A model generated the notes under the pieces. It was not told the DNA's origin and ran no database searches. It was given only the letters and a program-made list of their open reading frames with translations. Of a DNA stretch of 64,000 nt, positions 48,706 to 61,310 are shown one piece after another. Made by a program: the position numbers and the translations under genes. Location of the stretch: assembly GCA_029844215.1 (NCBI GenBank), contig CM056730.1:53022924-53086923 (forward strand), read 5' to 3'. Every line of letters starts with the position of its first letter. The first letter of the stretch is position 1. The stretch is from Przewalskia tangutica. Taxonomy: Eukaryota; Streptophyta; Magnoliopsida; Solanales; Solanaceae.

Positions 48706-51173
48706 TGTCACGACCCATTCCGGGGCCCGTGACTGGTGCCTTACCGGGGCACCCAAGTAGTCATACATCAGAGTAATCAGCGGAAATATAAAACAAGACA
48801 TGAAACAGTTTATAAAATAAGACACAGTTTAAGTGAGAAAACATCGCCTTTCGGCATATATATATAAACATGGTTTAGCAGTTACATCCGATACTGTACA
48901 ACATGACTACAGACCTCTAAGGAATATACAACTATGGCGGGACAGGGCCCCGCCATACCCTGACTGTACAAAACTATCTACAACAGGGAGATCATACCCA
49001 AAAGTAGAGCCTCCGGAAAGGATGGAGCTCCTGACACCAACGTAGAGATCCTAGGAATGTGGATCTAGCACTGCTGCTCTTACCTCGCAGATGAACGCAG
49101 CCCAAGGAGGTCAGGACAACAGGTACTAAGTATATGAAACTGTAAAATACTTAAATGAAACATATCATTTTAAAAACAGTTTTGCAAGTATGTATGAAAC
49201 AACCAAGGAAACCGCACATAGTGCCACATCACAAACAAGAGCAGCAATAGGTAAACTGTAACAGGTCTTTTCTAGGCTGCGAATGATCGAAGCAGGGCCA
49301 ATTGCCCGTAGTATCACCATGCAAGCCTAATCCCGACTCAGTAGTCCGCATAGGCCAATCACATAGGCCCGCATAGGGTATATAACCCCGCATCGAGGTA
49401 GCTACTCCTGCATCGCCCCGACTCGTAGTCCGAATGGCCACATAGACCGCATTAGGTTTAACCCCGCACACTAACTCCGAACTCCGTAGCTCGCATAGAT
49501 CCCTTGGACCCGCATGAGGTATTCTCGAATCACGGTCCTGCATCGCCGAGTCTACCCCAGACGGAGGCGCTTAACCCCAGAATATGTCAAGAGGTGAGTG
49601 ATGTTACACTAACCTAACAGCTTATCGTTTAAACAACATAAGGACGACAAGAATACTCTTTTACACAAACGTTACAAGACACTAACACACATAGCATCAT
49701 ATCATGTCTACTTATCAAACCATCTTATTATTCTTTTCACAATTCAATATAAGTCTGTTATAAACACATAGGCAAACTGTTTCTTTTATCAATCTTAAGT
49801 GGTTATACTTAACTTCCCATAAAGCTAGTATAACTCCTAAGCTTCTGTTTAAAAACCAATTAGTTCTCTTCATAAAAATGATTCAAAGATTCTTTTGAAT
49901 TGCTTTCGGATCTTTATTATTCGTGCTTAAGCGTGAGGCATCGCCGTAAGTATTATTCAGCTTAAGTCAAAGACATTGCCGTAGTTATTATTCGTTAACA
50001 CACGTACGCCTACCGCACTATATATATATTGTAAAATATCATGCTTTAGGAAGAATCACATACATTCTCAAAACCACCGCCAAGTTGAATATGTCGCGCA
50101 GAGAGTCACTTATAATAGTCGACACGCCTATCAACGCTCGCACTACTTTGTAAACTTCTAAACAGAGGGTTCTATATCCTACGGAAAATTGGGCGCATTT
50201 CCCTACCCGTGAGCTACTCAAGTCATCGTGAAAACAAATTCCTATATAAGCATAGTTCATTTATTCTTCTTTTAAACCCTTCTACTGTGATAACAGTTCA
50301 ATTCTAATCTGCAGTATTCTTCTAAGTATTTATACTTATTCTTATACTACAACAGTAAGTATTCTCTAATCCGAAAGAGGGTTAGGATTAGTTACCTCGG
50401 TAAGCCCAATAATGTCCTAGATAAAGTCGCGCCTGAGCAAGGTTTTGCTCCTAAGTTGTATGCTCCAAGGGAACCTTAGAAGTTCTTCACAACTTCTACT
50501 AAGTACTAAGGGATTTGGGGCTAGGGTATTTTGGGCATTATAACAATACAAGAAGGCAACTTTTCTACCGATGGGGTAGGGTCTGGCTAGGCTAGGGGGG
50601 GCCTCGGCCAAACTACTAGGCTAGAGGGGAGGGGTATTCGGCCAAGGGCCTTCACAAGGGGAGGGGGAGGTGTTTGGACGAAAAAGGCTACAAAGGGAGA
50701 GGAGAGGATTTTCAAGACTTGAAAGAAATTTGTGGATGAAGAACTCTTCATCTCTAAGGGGGTATTTATAGGTCAAGAGGTGGCCAACCAATGGCCAAGA
50801 TTAAGACAAGTGCAAGGCAAGTGTAGGGTGAAGATTAACTAAACACAAATATCCTACTAACTCCTTGACTTGTGCACAAGGCACAAAAAACGTGCTACAG
50901 GTATTCCAATTGGCCCAAATGGGCGATTCTAAGTCCACCAATCGGAGGGTGCCAAGTGTCGCCTCCCGTTGGTCCAAAATGTTTCGCCTCTGGAAAAATC
51001 CGCAAAAATTAGAAATGGCATAGCGGAATTTACCCTACGAAAGTCGTGGAAACGCTTATCTGAAACGATTCTTTTAGCGAGTTGTGCACAAATAAAAACG
51101 CTTTTGCCTAAACTTTAAGGCTAGATTTTGCACGTATTCCCCACGCATATACTCCGAAATACGGGGTATAACA
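48706..51173 (-). repeat. 5' LTR of E2, 2.47 kb
   Basis: TGTCACGACC to CGGGGTATAACA. TATA at 50763-50770, palindrome at 49794-49841, type-c array about 49320-49570. It is the better-read sister of 41411-43838. Confidence 0.92.
50763..50770 (-). promoter_or_regulatory. TATA box of E2 5' LTR
   Basis: TATTTATA after GGGG on the plus strand. This is the promoter expected to drive E2. Confidence 0.72.
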
Positions 51174-52052
51174 AGAAGGACAAAGATATTTACCTCGACA
51201 AGCCCAAAATTATCCAAGTTTAAAAGTCGATGCTGAGCAAGGTTTAGCTCCTATTCTGTACGCTCCAATTCGCTCCAAGAAACCCTTAGAAGTTCTACAC
51301 AACTTCTACTTAATACTTCAACCAACTATGAAGATTTTCCCTAGGGTTTCGTTTAGTGACTAAAGGAAGTATAGTAGTATTTTCCGGGCTTTTAGTATAG
51401 AGGTAACTTTGGGAATACTACAAGGTATTTGGGTCAAGGTATTTTTGAATAGTAACAACACTTGGAGAATACCTTTCAACCAAGGGGGGGGGGGTATTTC
51501 ACGAGAACAACTAGGAAGGGGTTTGGTGAGGCCTCACAGGGGAGGGGAGGTTGGCGAGAGTTTCTTAAAAGGGAGGGAGGGATTTTGCCTTGGAATTTCA
51601 CAAGTGTGGATGAAGAATAAGTCTTGAACTTAAGGGGTATTTATAGGCCAATCAATGGCCAAGATCAAAGCAAGTGGAGGGTGAAGGTTTGGACAAGTGT
51701 GTGTGGGTCCTACCTTATCCATCTACTACAAAAATATCTAGCCAAACATTGACCAAAGGTTTATGGCATTTTCCATGAAAACAACGTGCCAACCACTCCC
51801 CACAATTGCCGTCCACTTGAGGGTGACAAGTGTCGCCCTCTCGTTGGTCCAAAATATTTCATCTCTCGGAAAAATCCGTAAAAATTATAAATGTCGCAAC
51901 CGTAATTTTCCCTTCGCAAGGTCCGGAAAACTGTTCGCCTGAAACAATTCTTTTCGCTAGTTGTGCACAATTTCGTCCCTTATGCCTACTTAAGGCTTGA
52001 ACTTTTGTACGTACGCCCTCACGTACATACTCTGGAAATACGGGGTATAACA
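51174..52052 (-). repeat. 3' LTR of T2, last 0.88 kb
   Basis: Starts with the second agaag and ends CGGGGTATAACA. Matches 56630-57512 closely. TATA at 51638-51645. A run of about 12 G lies at 51484-51494. Confidence 0.9.
51638..51645 (-). promoter_or_regulatory. TATA box of T2 3' LTR
   Basis: TATTTATA after GGGG on the plus strand. Confidence 0.7.
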
Positions 52053-52067
52053 TTCTCCCCTCCTTAG
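52053..52067 (-). promoter_or_regulatory. Polypurine tract of T2
   Basis: Minus reading CTAAGGAGGGGAGAA directly next to the 3' LTR, with the palindrome AACATTC/GAATGTT at 52069-52087. Confidence 0.8.
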
Positions 52068-53010
52068 AAACATTCATCCCGAATGTTCCTTCTCAAGACA
52101 TATAACGATAAAGTTCCTCTTTAACTTAAACAGTTTGCAAATGCCACACATGGCCACAATACAACACGCGCAAATACTTAAATCCAAGTCCATAAGGAAT
52201 CACCTCTAGCATCACAAAATATCCCACCCACGGTCTAAAAGATATTCCCTTCGCACCTTTACTTCACAAAAGTAATGATCATTTCTATTTTCTCAGCACA
52301 TGTTCACTTCTTTCCTTACTCGTCGTACTCTTCTCGAACACTTGAACTCTTTCTAGTATACGTACCATATTTCAGTCATCACTACAATTTCCAAAATCTT
52401 TGGAGTCACTACCTCCAAACTTGGTCATCTTACTAGCCTCGAATTCCTTCAAGGCCATTCCCGGCCTTCACGATCCGATTCTGGTCGAACACGTCCATGA
52501 ACTCATACAGTGGTTATCTAAACTTGGGCCTAGCGCCCTCGTGACCCTACCACCTGGCGGGACCACCTCGAACTGAACCCACCACATTACAGGTCGCGGG
52601 TTGACCCACGATCGGTCCTCAACCCGACCCGCTATCGCGCCAAACTCTTGTTCCCCCGATCCGGAACAATCTTACTAATTAAGTCACGAAAACCTAGTGG
52701 TTTTCTTAGCTCAACTATCCTCTTTCATTTCATACCACTCAGGGACTTATCACACAAAAATATTTCACGCATACTATGCACTCCGATAAAGGTCAACATA
52801 AACATAAATCTTTTACCCAAGATGGCCTCGCGTCTAAGGTCTCCACGTATAAAACTCTAAGGCTCACACTTTTCCTATCCCCAATCTTACCCTTTTTACT
52901 AACCATGATTTCTAATCACAAGTTAACATAATGCTCTCTGAACATAATACTTAGCACTTCATTATAACATCAACGCATACTAGTCTCTAGAGGGGTAAGA
53001 ATATACCTGT
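52068..53010 (-). other. Conserved non-coding spacer of T2
   Basis: No coding is recognised. Inverted equivalent of 30321-31118 and 63230-64000. It stands where pol is in E1 and E2. Confidence 0.72.
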
Positions 53011-53029
53011 ATGAACTGCTTCATTTTCC

Positions 53030-54234
53030 CTTCGTCGCTCTAACCTTAATCCTCACGCGCATAGATATAGAAGGCGATGAACTCGCCATCGACCCTAGGT
53101 CGCGTCATTCTGCTCGTACTTCTCCTATAAGCACGCCTTCGTCACATGGCCTCGACGGCCGCAGTGAAACAAGTACCGAAAAAGACGACATTCCCGGGAC
53201 GACGCCGCCACATCGCACACCGGAGGACATGAATCTCACGGCTAGAACCCATGTATATCTCAGAAACTAAGCCCCGAGCTCGACCAGCCCCGAATACCCC
53301 GAACGCCCCAAGATCGTGGAGAACCACTGCATCGGGCGAGGTACACATAACTAATCCGCCGAGGCGGTTCGCCTCGAAAGTTACCAAAGGACCTCGCTGC
53401 TCGCCTCTCGCGATCTCGGCCATTCCGCCGACCTCTCCGCTCCTCACATCCTGGTGCATAAGCTCGCATGCGGCAATGTCCATGCCCCGCCAAGAGCTAC
53501 ACCAACAAGCTCGCCAAGTAGTCATCGAGCCCGGACGTAGCGGTGCACTCGCCCTCCATGTCGGCTACTAATGCGGGGACGTACCGAGCTAATGAGTCAA
53601 ACTCCATATTGTACTCCCGAATCGTACGCCGGCCCGCTTTAACGCTAAAAATCTGGCCCGAGCCCTTCTCATCCGTGGAGGCAAGAAATGTGCAAGAATC
53701 GCTCGAGAACTCGCCCCAAACGGCCGAAGTGCATACTTCCCGACAGCTCCCACGAATCAAACCACGATCGCAGATCACGTAGCCGATGCGAACCTAAGAC
53801 CACCGACTCGGTCTCCAAGCCTTGATCACTCATGATCCAGAATCGCTTGGATGAACTCTTGCGGATCATCTCGTGCCTCGACCGTAGAACTCTAGCGGCT
53901 ACAACTCGAAAGTCCCGTAGCCTCAAACTATCCGATCTCGGGTGAACCATGGGTACTATCGAACTGAATCGTGATCCATCTTATCTCACGTTCGCCACGA
54001 TCTCGCCAAGAATCGGGCTATCTTTATACCTCAACCTCCTCGCCCAGCCGTGGACCGAGGCTCGTGTATCGTGGTCTCAGCAGCCCACCGCCGCGGCTCT
54101 AAATTTGGCGTGGCCGCAAAACTCGCCGTCAAGCCCTATCTCGGTAATGACCGGCTCGCGCTCGTACTCCTCAGTATCCTACTAGCGCTTCCGGCCGCCT
54201 TGCCCATCTGGGCCCGGTTGCAAGGCGGAGGCAT
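53030..54234 (-). pseudogene. gag: gag of T2, the only gene of this element
   Basis: ATG at 54234 reading left, context ATGCCTCC. The capsid core is at about 53540-53950, with the well-kept segments VVLGSHRLRD, FDSWELS and REYNMEFDSLARYVPALVADM. At about 53130-53175 the minus strand has an intact zinc knuckle CFHCGRRGHVTKAC (CX2CX4HX4C), which would bind RNA in the particle. This is the best preserved gag together with T3. Frame changes remain between the blocks. No protease or other pol follows; the spacer begins about 100 bases after the knuckle. Confidence 0.83.
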
Positions 54235-54424
54235 ATCTGGTAAAAACGAAATACGTCAGAGGGGTCCAACTTATAACACAGCTCTAAGGCACGATCTCAG
54301 AATGAGAAGAATGGAAACCAATCCTAAATGTCCTGCAGCCTCCTAATTATAGATGTGGTGCACGACACATCGATAATCAAGACTCTACTAGACACGGTCT
54401 GTAGAAACTTTCTGAGGATTGACT

Positions 54425-54436
54425 GCTTTGATACCA
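54425..54436 (-). promoter_or_regulatory. Primer-binding site of T2
   Basis: Minus reading TGGTATCAAAGC, one mismatch to the iMet complement, adjoining the LTR start at 54441. Confidence 0.82.
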
Positions 54437-55059
54437 CTTTTGTCACGACCCGACCACGGGCCCGTGACTGGTGCCTTACCCCGGGCACCCTAGTGATACA
54501 ACATCAGAGTAACCAGCGGGATATAAAACAAGACATGAAACAATATGAAGTGAGAAACAGTTTATCTGAGAAAAGTTGCCTTTTCAAGATATATATATAT
54601 GTTTGAACAGTTACATCCCTTTTACAAACTCGCCACAACAAGATTACATGCACTCTAAGAATGTTATAACAACTATGACGGGACAGGGCCCCACCATACC
54701 CCTGAATGTACAAGAACCTACAACTCAGGGAAACATACCAAAAGATAAGCCTCCGGAGAAACGAGCGAGGATCAACAACCGGTGTACCTCTACCTGCGGC
54801 ATGAACGCAGCCCCCCGAAGGAGGTCAGTACAACAGGTACCAAGTATGTGAAACTGAAAATATCAGAACGAAATCATAACTTAAAATAAAACAGAGACAT
54901 GTATGATAACAAAACTACGCTCACAACATAAAAGCGATCATGTCAAGTCGTGGACTCACGCCTCAAAGTCATCCTCATGCCCGTGGAACTCCTTCCTCAC
55001 TGCCGGCAGTCTAGGTATAAATCGTATGATACGTATAACGTGTCTCGGCCCATCTCATG

Positions 55060-55435
55060 GACTCGGTGTCGGATCGTATGGAATACATTCCCGGCCCATC
55101 TCATGGACTCGGTATAGAATCGTGGAATACATTCCTGCTCATCCCATGAACTTGGTATCGTAGAAATACATTCCTGCTCATCCCATGAACTCGGTATCGC
55201 AGAAATACACTCCGCTCATCCCATGAACGCAGTTGTCGCAGTGAAATACATTCCTGCTCATCCTATGAACGCGGTGTCGAGTGAAATACATTCCCGCTCA
55301 TCCTATGAACGCGGTGTCTAGTGAAATACATTCCTGCTCATTCCATGAACGCGTGTCGAGTGGAATACATTCGGTTCATCCCATGAACGCGTGTCGAGTG
55401 AAATACATTCCTGCTCATCCATGAACGCGGTATAG
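55060..55435. repeat. 39-base minisatellite, type-a array, in T2 5' LTR
   Basis: Nine copies of the same unit as at 39840-40205, and the same copy number in both LTRs, as expected if the array was copied whole at the last transposition. Confidence 0.85.
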
Positions 55436-57096
55436 AATCGACCATAACATTTAAACGCTCTTTTAAGACAGATTAAGATAATACCATGCTTTCCTTTTAA
55501 ATCAACTAAGGCAATATTATGCCCTTCTTTTTAAACCAAAACACTTTCCTTTTTAAAGTCAAGTAACAACATTCTTTTCCAAAAGTTCAAGTTGCCTAAT
55601 TTCAAATACTCAAGTCTTTTAGTTTCGAAAGATTTCATAGTTCATAGTCTTAATCAAATAACGTAATCTTTTTTAAAACAATTGAATAACGTATGCCTTA
55701 TGTGTAAGTAGGTTATTCTTGTTTATAACAATCTTATTAAAGCAGCCACGATCTACGAAATGTAATACAATTTTGTCTTATCTTAGCTTCTATGCAGATG
55801 GAGGTTTCTACTGGTTTTAATATAATTCAATTATTGTCAATACATTTTCCTTTATTAGCGCAATGGGTTCTGCTCGATACTTATTCTCATTTCCAAATCA
55901 AGAAACATTATTCTTTAAAAACCAAGTACTCATTACTCACGAATGAGGTTTCACACTTTTTAACAAAATTCATATCAATTCAATTAAGTCAAGTCTCTTA
56001 TCTTTTAAGATCAAGTCTCTTAACTTCTAAAATCAATAAACCATTCTTTTTATCTCTCTTAAGTCGTTATACCTAACTTCCCATAAAGCTAGTATAACTC
56101 TTAAGCTTTCAAAACCAAGTATTACTCTTCTTTTAAAAACGATTCTTAATTCCTTTGAAATACTTCAAGATTCTTATTATTTAAAACTCATGTCAAAAGA
56201 CATCGAAGTAAAACCACGTTCAGTTAACACACGTACGTCTACCGTACTATATATATTCTTTTAAATTATCATGCTCAAGAGGATAGGAAGAATCACATAC
56301 CTCGCGACGACATCGACAATTAGCAAAACGCTCCAAAGATCAGAATCACGCTAGCCTTTTCCACCCTTCGAGTAGAATACGCTACTCGCAGTACTTCAAC
56401 CTATAACGGTCATATAAGTCTATCAACGTCTAGACTAATCTGTAGAATAATTTTAGATACAAGATTCCTTATTCTATGGAAAATTGGGCAATTCCACCAC
56501 AAACTACACAAGTCTCATCAGAATACACCCTATGTAAGTACAGTTCAGTTCTCTTCTTTTATACCATCCTTATATACGTCTTATACTCATTTCTATACTA
56601 CTATAGTATGTAATTTCCAATTACAATAGAAGGACAAAGATATTTACCTCGACAACCCCAAAATTATCCAAGTTTAAAAGTCGATCCTGAGCAAGGTTTA
56701 GCTCCTATTCTGTACGCTCCAATTCGCTCCAAGAAACCCTTAGAAGTTCTACACAACTTCTACTTAATACTTCAACCAACTATGAAGATTTTCCCTAGGG
56801 TTTCGTTTAGTGACTAAAGGAAGTATAGTAGTATTTTCCGGGCTTTTAGTATAGAGGTAACTTTGGGAATACTACAAGGTATTTGGGTCAAGGTATTTTG
56901 GAATAGTAACAACACTTGGAGAATAATTTTCTACCAAGGGGGGGTATTTCACGAGAACAACTAGGAAGGGGGGGGGGGGGGGTTTCGGCCGAGGGCCTCA
57001 CAAAGGGGGAGGTTGGACGAGAGCTTCTAAAGGGAGGAGGGATTTTGCCTTGAATTTCACAAGTGTGGATGAAGAATAAGTCTTGAACTTAAGGGG

Positions 57097-57104
57097 TATT
57101 TATA
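57097..57104 (-). promoter_or_regulatory. TATA box of T2 5' LTR
   Basis: TATTTATA after GGGG on the plus strand; predicted promoter of T2. Confidence 0.72.
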
Positions 57105-57512
57105 GGCCAATCAATGGCCAAGATCAAAGCAAGTGGAGGGTGAAGATTTGGACAAGTGTGTGTGGGTCCCACCTTATCCATCTACTACAAAAATATCTAG
57201 CCAAACATTGACCAAAGGTTTATGGCATTTTCCATGAAAAAAACGTGCCAACCACTCCCCACAATTGCCGTCCACTTGAGGGTGACAAGTGTCGCCCTCT
57301 CGTTGGTCCAAAATATTTCATCTCTCGTAAAAATCCATAAAAATTATAAATGTCGCAACCGTAATTTTCCCTTCGCAAGGTCCGGAAAACTTTTCGTCGG
57401 AAAACAATTTTTTTCGCTAGTTGTGCACAATTTCGTCCCTTATGCCTACTTAAGGCTTGAACTTTTGTACGTACGCTCTCACGTACATACTCTGGAAATA
57501 CGGGGTATAACA

Positions 57513-58592
57513 CCTCCGGAGAAACGGAGCTTCCCAAAACGCTGAACTGTGATCCTATGAGCGAGGATCGACGATCGCGTACCTTTCTACCGCGGCATGA
57601 ACGCACTTCAAGGTCGAGGTCATAACAGTACCAAGTATGTGAAATCGTAAGCATCAAATCAAATCATAATATTTTAAAACCAATTACAAATACGTACGAA
57701 CATCCAATTTAACTGCATATAGTGCCACAGCATAAACAAGAGCAAAATAGATATAACGTAACTGGTCTTTTCTAGGCCGCTAATGATCGAAGCAAGGCCA
57801 ATCGCCCATAGTATCATTATGCGTTCCTAATCCTGGAACTCCCGCAGTCCGCATAGGTATTCCTCGCATCGGGGGCAGCTAACCCGCGACATCCTCCTGG
57901 CCTCCCGCAGTCCGCATAGTCACATAGACCGCATAGTCACATAGACCGCATAGTCACACAGACCGCATGAGGCATTCCTCGCATCGGGATAACACACCCG
58001 GAATGATCAATCCTGGAACTCCCGCAGCTCCGCATAGTCACACAGACCGCATGAGGTATACCTCGCATCGAGGGTGGCAAGTACTCGGCATCATAACAAG
58101 TCATGGGGGTATGTGATATAATAGCAGTACAACGGGCTTATCGTTTATCAACGTAAGCACAACAAGAATAACCCCCTCACACAAACATCACAAGACACTA
58201 ACACACGTAGCATCGTAACATGTTTACTTATCAAACCATCTTACTACACTTTCCAGAAATCTCATACAAGACTTTCATAAACAAATAAGTAAACCGTTTC
58301 TTCTATCTTCCTTAAGTCGTTATACCTAACTTCCCATAAAGCTAGTATAACACTTAAGCTTTTAAAACCAAGTATTTCTTTTCTTTCAAAAATGATTCAT
58401 AACTCTTTTGAAATACTTCAAGATTCTTATTATTTAAAACTCAAGTCAAAAGACATCAAAGTAAAACCAAAACAATTTCCATACCTTCTTTTTAAACCAA
58501 CCTTAAGACAAAAGCATGCCTTCCTTTTTAAAACCAAGGCACTTTTTCCTTTAAAAGTCAAGTAGCAATATACTTTTTAAACCAAGTGTCTC
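57513..58592 (-). repeat. 5' LTR of M1, middle piece
   Basis: Continues 38874-39198 after the second cctcc. Matches 9400-10440 of the M1 3' LTR. It holds a type-c array at 57833-58090 with three tandem copies of the 17-base unit GCATAGTCACATAGACC near 57910-57962, and the palindrome at 58311-58358. T3 interrupts it at 58593; the remainder is outside the window. Confidence 0.85.
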
Positions 58593-59022
58593 TGTTATAC
58601 CCCGTATTTTCAGAGTATGTACGTATGGACGTACGTACGAAATTTGAGCCTTAAGTTAGGCATTGGATTCGATTTGGGCACAAGTGCCGATTAGAGTCGT
58701 TTTTAAACGCTTCCACACTTTCGTAGGGAATTTCCGCTATGTCATTTTTATTTTTGCGGATTTTTCCGAGAGGCGAAACATTTTGGACCAACGGGAGGGT
58801 GACATGTGTCACCTCACATTGGAAGCAAATGGAAGGTTGGACGATTTGGCGCCCAAGAGGCCTGGTTGGCCTTGGCCGATTGGCTCCCTTTGTGCCTAGT
58901 TTTGTGGCTTGTTTTGTGGAGTGTTTTGTGGAGTGTTTTGTGGGTGCACTTGGCTTGATCTTGGCCTTACACTTGCCTTGCACTTGGCTAAATCTTGGCC
59001 ATTGGTTGGCCTTTGGGTTTGC

Positions 59023-59030
59023 TATAAATA
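59023..59030 (+). promoter_or_regulatory. TATA box of T3 LTR
   Basis: TATAAATA followed by CCCCC. Confidence 0.72.
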
Positions 59031-61009
59031 CCCCCTTGGTTGATGAACTTTCTTCATCCAAAAATCATTTCCAAGCCTTGAAATCTCTCCCCCTTTGTGT
59101 GTTGAAATTCGTCCAAGCCCTCCCCCCCTTTGTGGAGCTTGGCCGAGAGGTCTCCTCCCCTCATGAGGTCTAGCCGTGGGTACCCCTAGCCTAGTTGTTT
59201 CGTATAATAAATCCCCCATTGTGGTATTTAAATAATCCTCCAAGTATTGTTATAATACCCAAAATACCTTAGCCTTTTACCTTGTAGTATTCCAAAGTTA
59301 CCACTAAACGTAGAGTCCGGAAATACTACCTTTTTCCCTTTAGTCTCAAACCGAAACCCTAAGAAAATCTTCATTGATTGGTTGAAGTATTTAAGTAGAA
59401 GTTGGTTAGAACTTCTGGGGTTGTTTGAGAGCGGAGCACCCGAGTCGAGCTAAACGTTGCTAAGGATCGACATTTAACTTGGATAATTATGGGCTTATCG
59501 AGGTAAACACTACTGTCCTTCTATTGTAATCGGAAATTACATATTGTAAGAATATATAGTTGAGGTATACTATATATAGAACTATACTTAGTACTGTGGC
59601 AATGTCTTTTGACTTAAGCCTGAAGAAGTAAGAATCGAATCGAATCAGAATTACATAGCGTATTACAAGAGACTTGTGTAGTAGAATTGTACACGTCCGG
59701 TTAGGCGTGTAAAACCCCCCCCCCTGGTTGGCTTGGTAGCCGGCCTCGATAGAGCCGGAGATTTACGCTGTGGCGGGAGATCGCCAATTTTCTGTAGAAT
59801 ATTCTACGTTGTGGTCTAGATGATAATAGGCGCCTTGTGGCCTTATAGGTTGAAGTACCTACGTGTGGCGCGATTTACTTGGCTTGAGGAGTAGCCGACT
59901 GTTTGGAGCTTTTTGCTTATTGTCGATAAATCGTCGCGAGGTATGTGAACCTCTTCCTATCTCTTCTAGCATGATATGTGTGTAACTACGTAGTACGGTA
60001 GACGTACATGTGTTTAAAATACTTTGTGGTTTTTAAAAGGGAACTGATGTGAATTATAACTGGCTTGTTATAATAAAGAACTTGATGTATTTCAAAAGAT
60101 TTATAAATCGTTTTTAAGGGAAAGTAACACTTGGTTTTAAAGGTTTTAAAAAGAGTTATACTAGCTTTATGGGGAGTTAGGTATAATGTCTTAAGAGAGG
60201 TAAAGAAAATAGTTTACTGATGTTAGAAGTTAAGAGACTTGATCTTATGAGATAAGAGACTTAACTTATTTGTTTTAATGTGGATGTTTGTGTGAAACCT
60301 CATTCGTGAGTAATGAGTACTTGGTTTTATGTTTCATCGATTTGGAAATCGAATGTATCGACAGCACCACCGCAGCGTTAATAAAGGAAAATGTATTGAA
60401 TAATGATGTATTGTATTAAAACCGAGAAACCTCCATCCGCATAGAAACTAAGATGAGACAAAATGATATACATTTTCTAGATCATGGTCTTTGTAATAAG
60501 AATGTTGTAAACAAGAATAACCTACTCAATTGTTCAAAAAGGAAATCAAGTGATTAAGTTTATGAACTATGAAACCATTTGAAAATGAGAAACTTGAGTA
60601 ATTGAAACTAGGCAAACCGAACTTAGGAAAAGAATGTTGTTACTTGATTTTGCGGGAATGTGGGTTGGTCATTCTAATACTACGTATCGGGTGACTTTTA
60701 TAAAAGTAATGGATCTCTTTTAAAAGGACTTAGCGTATGTAGTACTTTGGGGTTAAAAACCGGACTTTGGCATAAAATGAAAGTACTGAGTTGTGTGAAA
60801 CTTGCCTATGCTTGTTGTTGTGAAACTTGCCTATGCTTGTTGTTGTGAAACTTGCCTATGCTTGTGATGATAGCCTTTGTTGTGCAAGTGGTATTTACGT
60901 ATTACCGCTCTCGATAGAGGGGTTGACTTATTGAGAACTTACTTGACGGCCGGGCGGTGATGGAGAATTCCACGGTATGTTTCCATTTTGATTATCGTCT
61001 TATTGTTGA

Positions 61010-61310
61010 TGTCACATGGACATGTCTACACCGATGTTGTATTCCGGGGGCATGTGGCCATGCGGCCGGGTTGATTACCCGATATATGGTTATTTCTGTT
61101 CCATGGACGTGTCTACACCGATGTTGTATTCCGGGGGCATGTGGCGTACGCGCGAGGTTGACCACCTAGTATATTGTTGTTGAGGTTACATGGGCATGTC
61201 TACACCGGCGTCAGATTCGGTACGTGGCCAGGCGGCATTGTTATTCTTGTTGTCACATGGACATGTCTACACCGATGCTGTATTCCGGGGGCATGTGGCC
61301 ATGATGCGAA
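61010..61310. repeat. Type-b tandem array in T3 LTR
   Basis: Four copies of an ~80-base unit marked by ATGTCTACACCGATG..GTATTCCGG. Equivalents: S1 15961-16255, S2 23383-23740, T1 28146-28345 and 33678-33880. Confidence 0.78.

Larger units (their letters stand above)
41411..51173 (-). mobile_element. E2: complete minus-strand gag-pol chromovirus
   Basis: 3' LTR 41411-43838, polypurine tract, integrase with chromodomain-like tail about 44000-45335, RNase H and reverse transcriptase 45336-46930, protease 46931-47250, gag 47251-48497, leader, primer-binding site 48690-48701, 5' LTR 48706-51173. Total 9.76 kb. It is flanked by exact agaag duplications (41406-41410 and 51174-51178) in the T2 LTR. 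It is the only uninterrupted full element in the window and the youngest insertion of its stack. Its coding frames are still broken, mainly by short indels that look like read errors. Confidence 0.93.
39199..57512 (-). mobile_element. T2: complete minus-strand gag-only element with E2 nested in its 3' LTR
   Basis: 3' LTR 39199-41410 plus 51174-52052, polypurine tract, spacer 52068-53010, gag 53030-54234, primer-binding site 54425, 5' LTR 54441-57512. It is flanked by exact cctcc duplications (39194-39198 and 57513-57517), and the M1 LTR resumes exactly after the second. The interior is about 2.4 kb with no pol. It is the minus-strand counterpart of T1 but of a different LTR subfamily, carrying a 39-base minisatellite. 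Confidence 0.92.
54441..57512 (-). repeat. 5' LTR of T2, 3.07 kb
   Basis: TGTCACGACCCG to CGGGGTATAACA. Nine-copy minisatellite at about 55060-55435, module CTTCTATGCAGATGG near 55788, palindrome at 56058-56105, a G run at 56968-56982, TATA at 57097-57104. Pairs with the split 3' LTR of T2. Confidence 0.92.
9070..58592 (-). mobile_element. M1: minus-strand element, outer host of the nest (discontinuous)
   Basis: Pieces in plus-strand order: 3' LTR 9070-12114; internal 12115-13536; [S1]; internal 16844-18122; [E1]; gag start, leader and primer-binding site 38596-38873; 5' LTR 38874-39198; [T2]; 5' LTR 57513-58592; [T3 from 58593]. The two LTRs match closely, sharing an A-run followed by TACACATGAAACAAG and the type-c array. 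The joined interior is only about 3 kb: gag, spacer, an integrase remnant and the 3' end. It sits in the 5' LTR of X; the left duplication would be gcttt (9065-9069), and the right end is outside the window. Confidence 0.82.
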
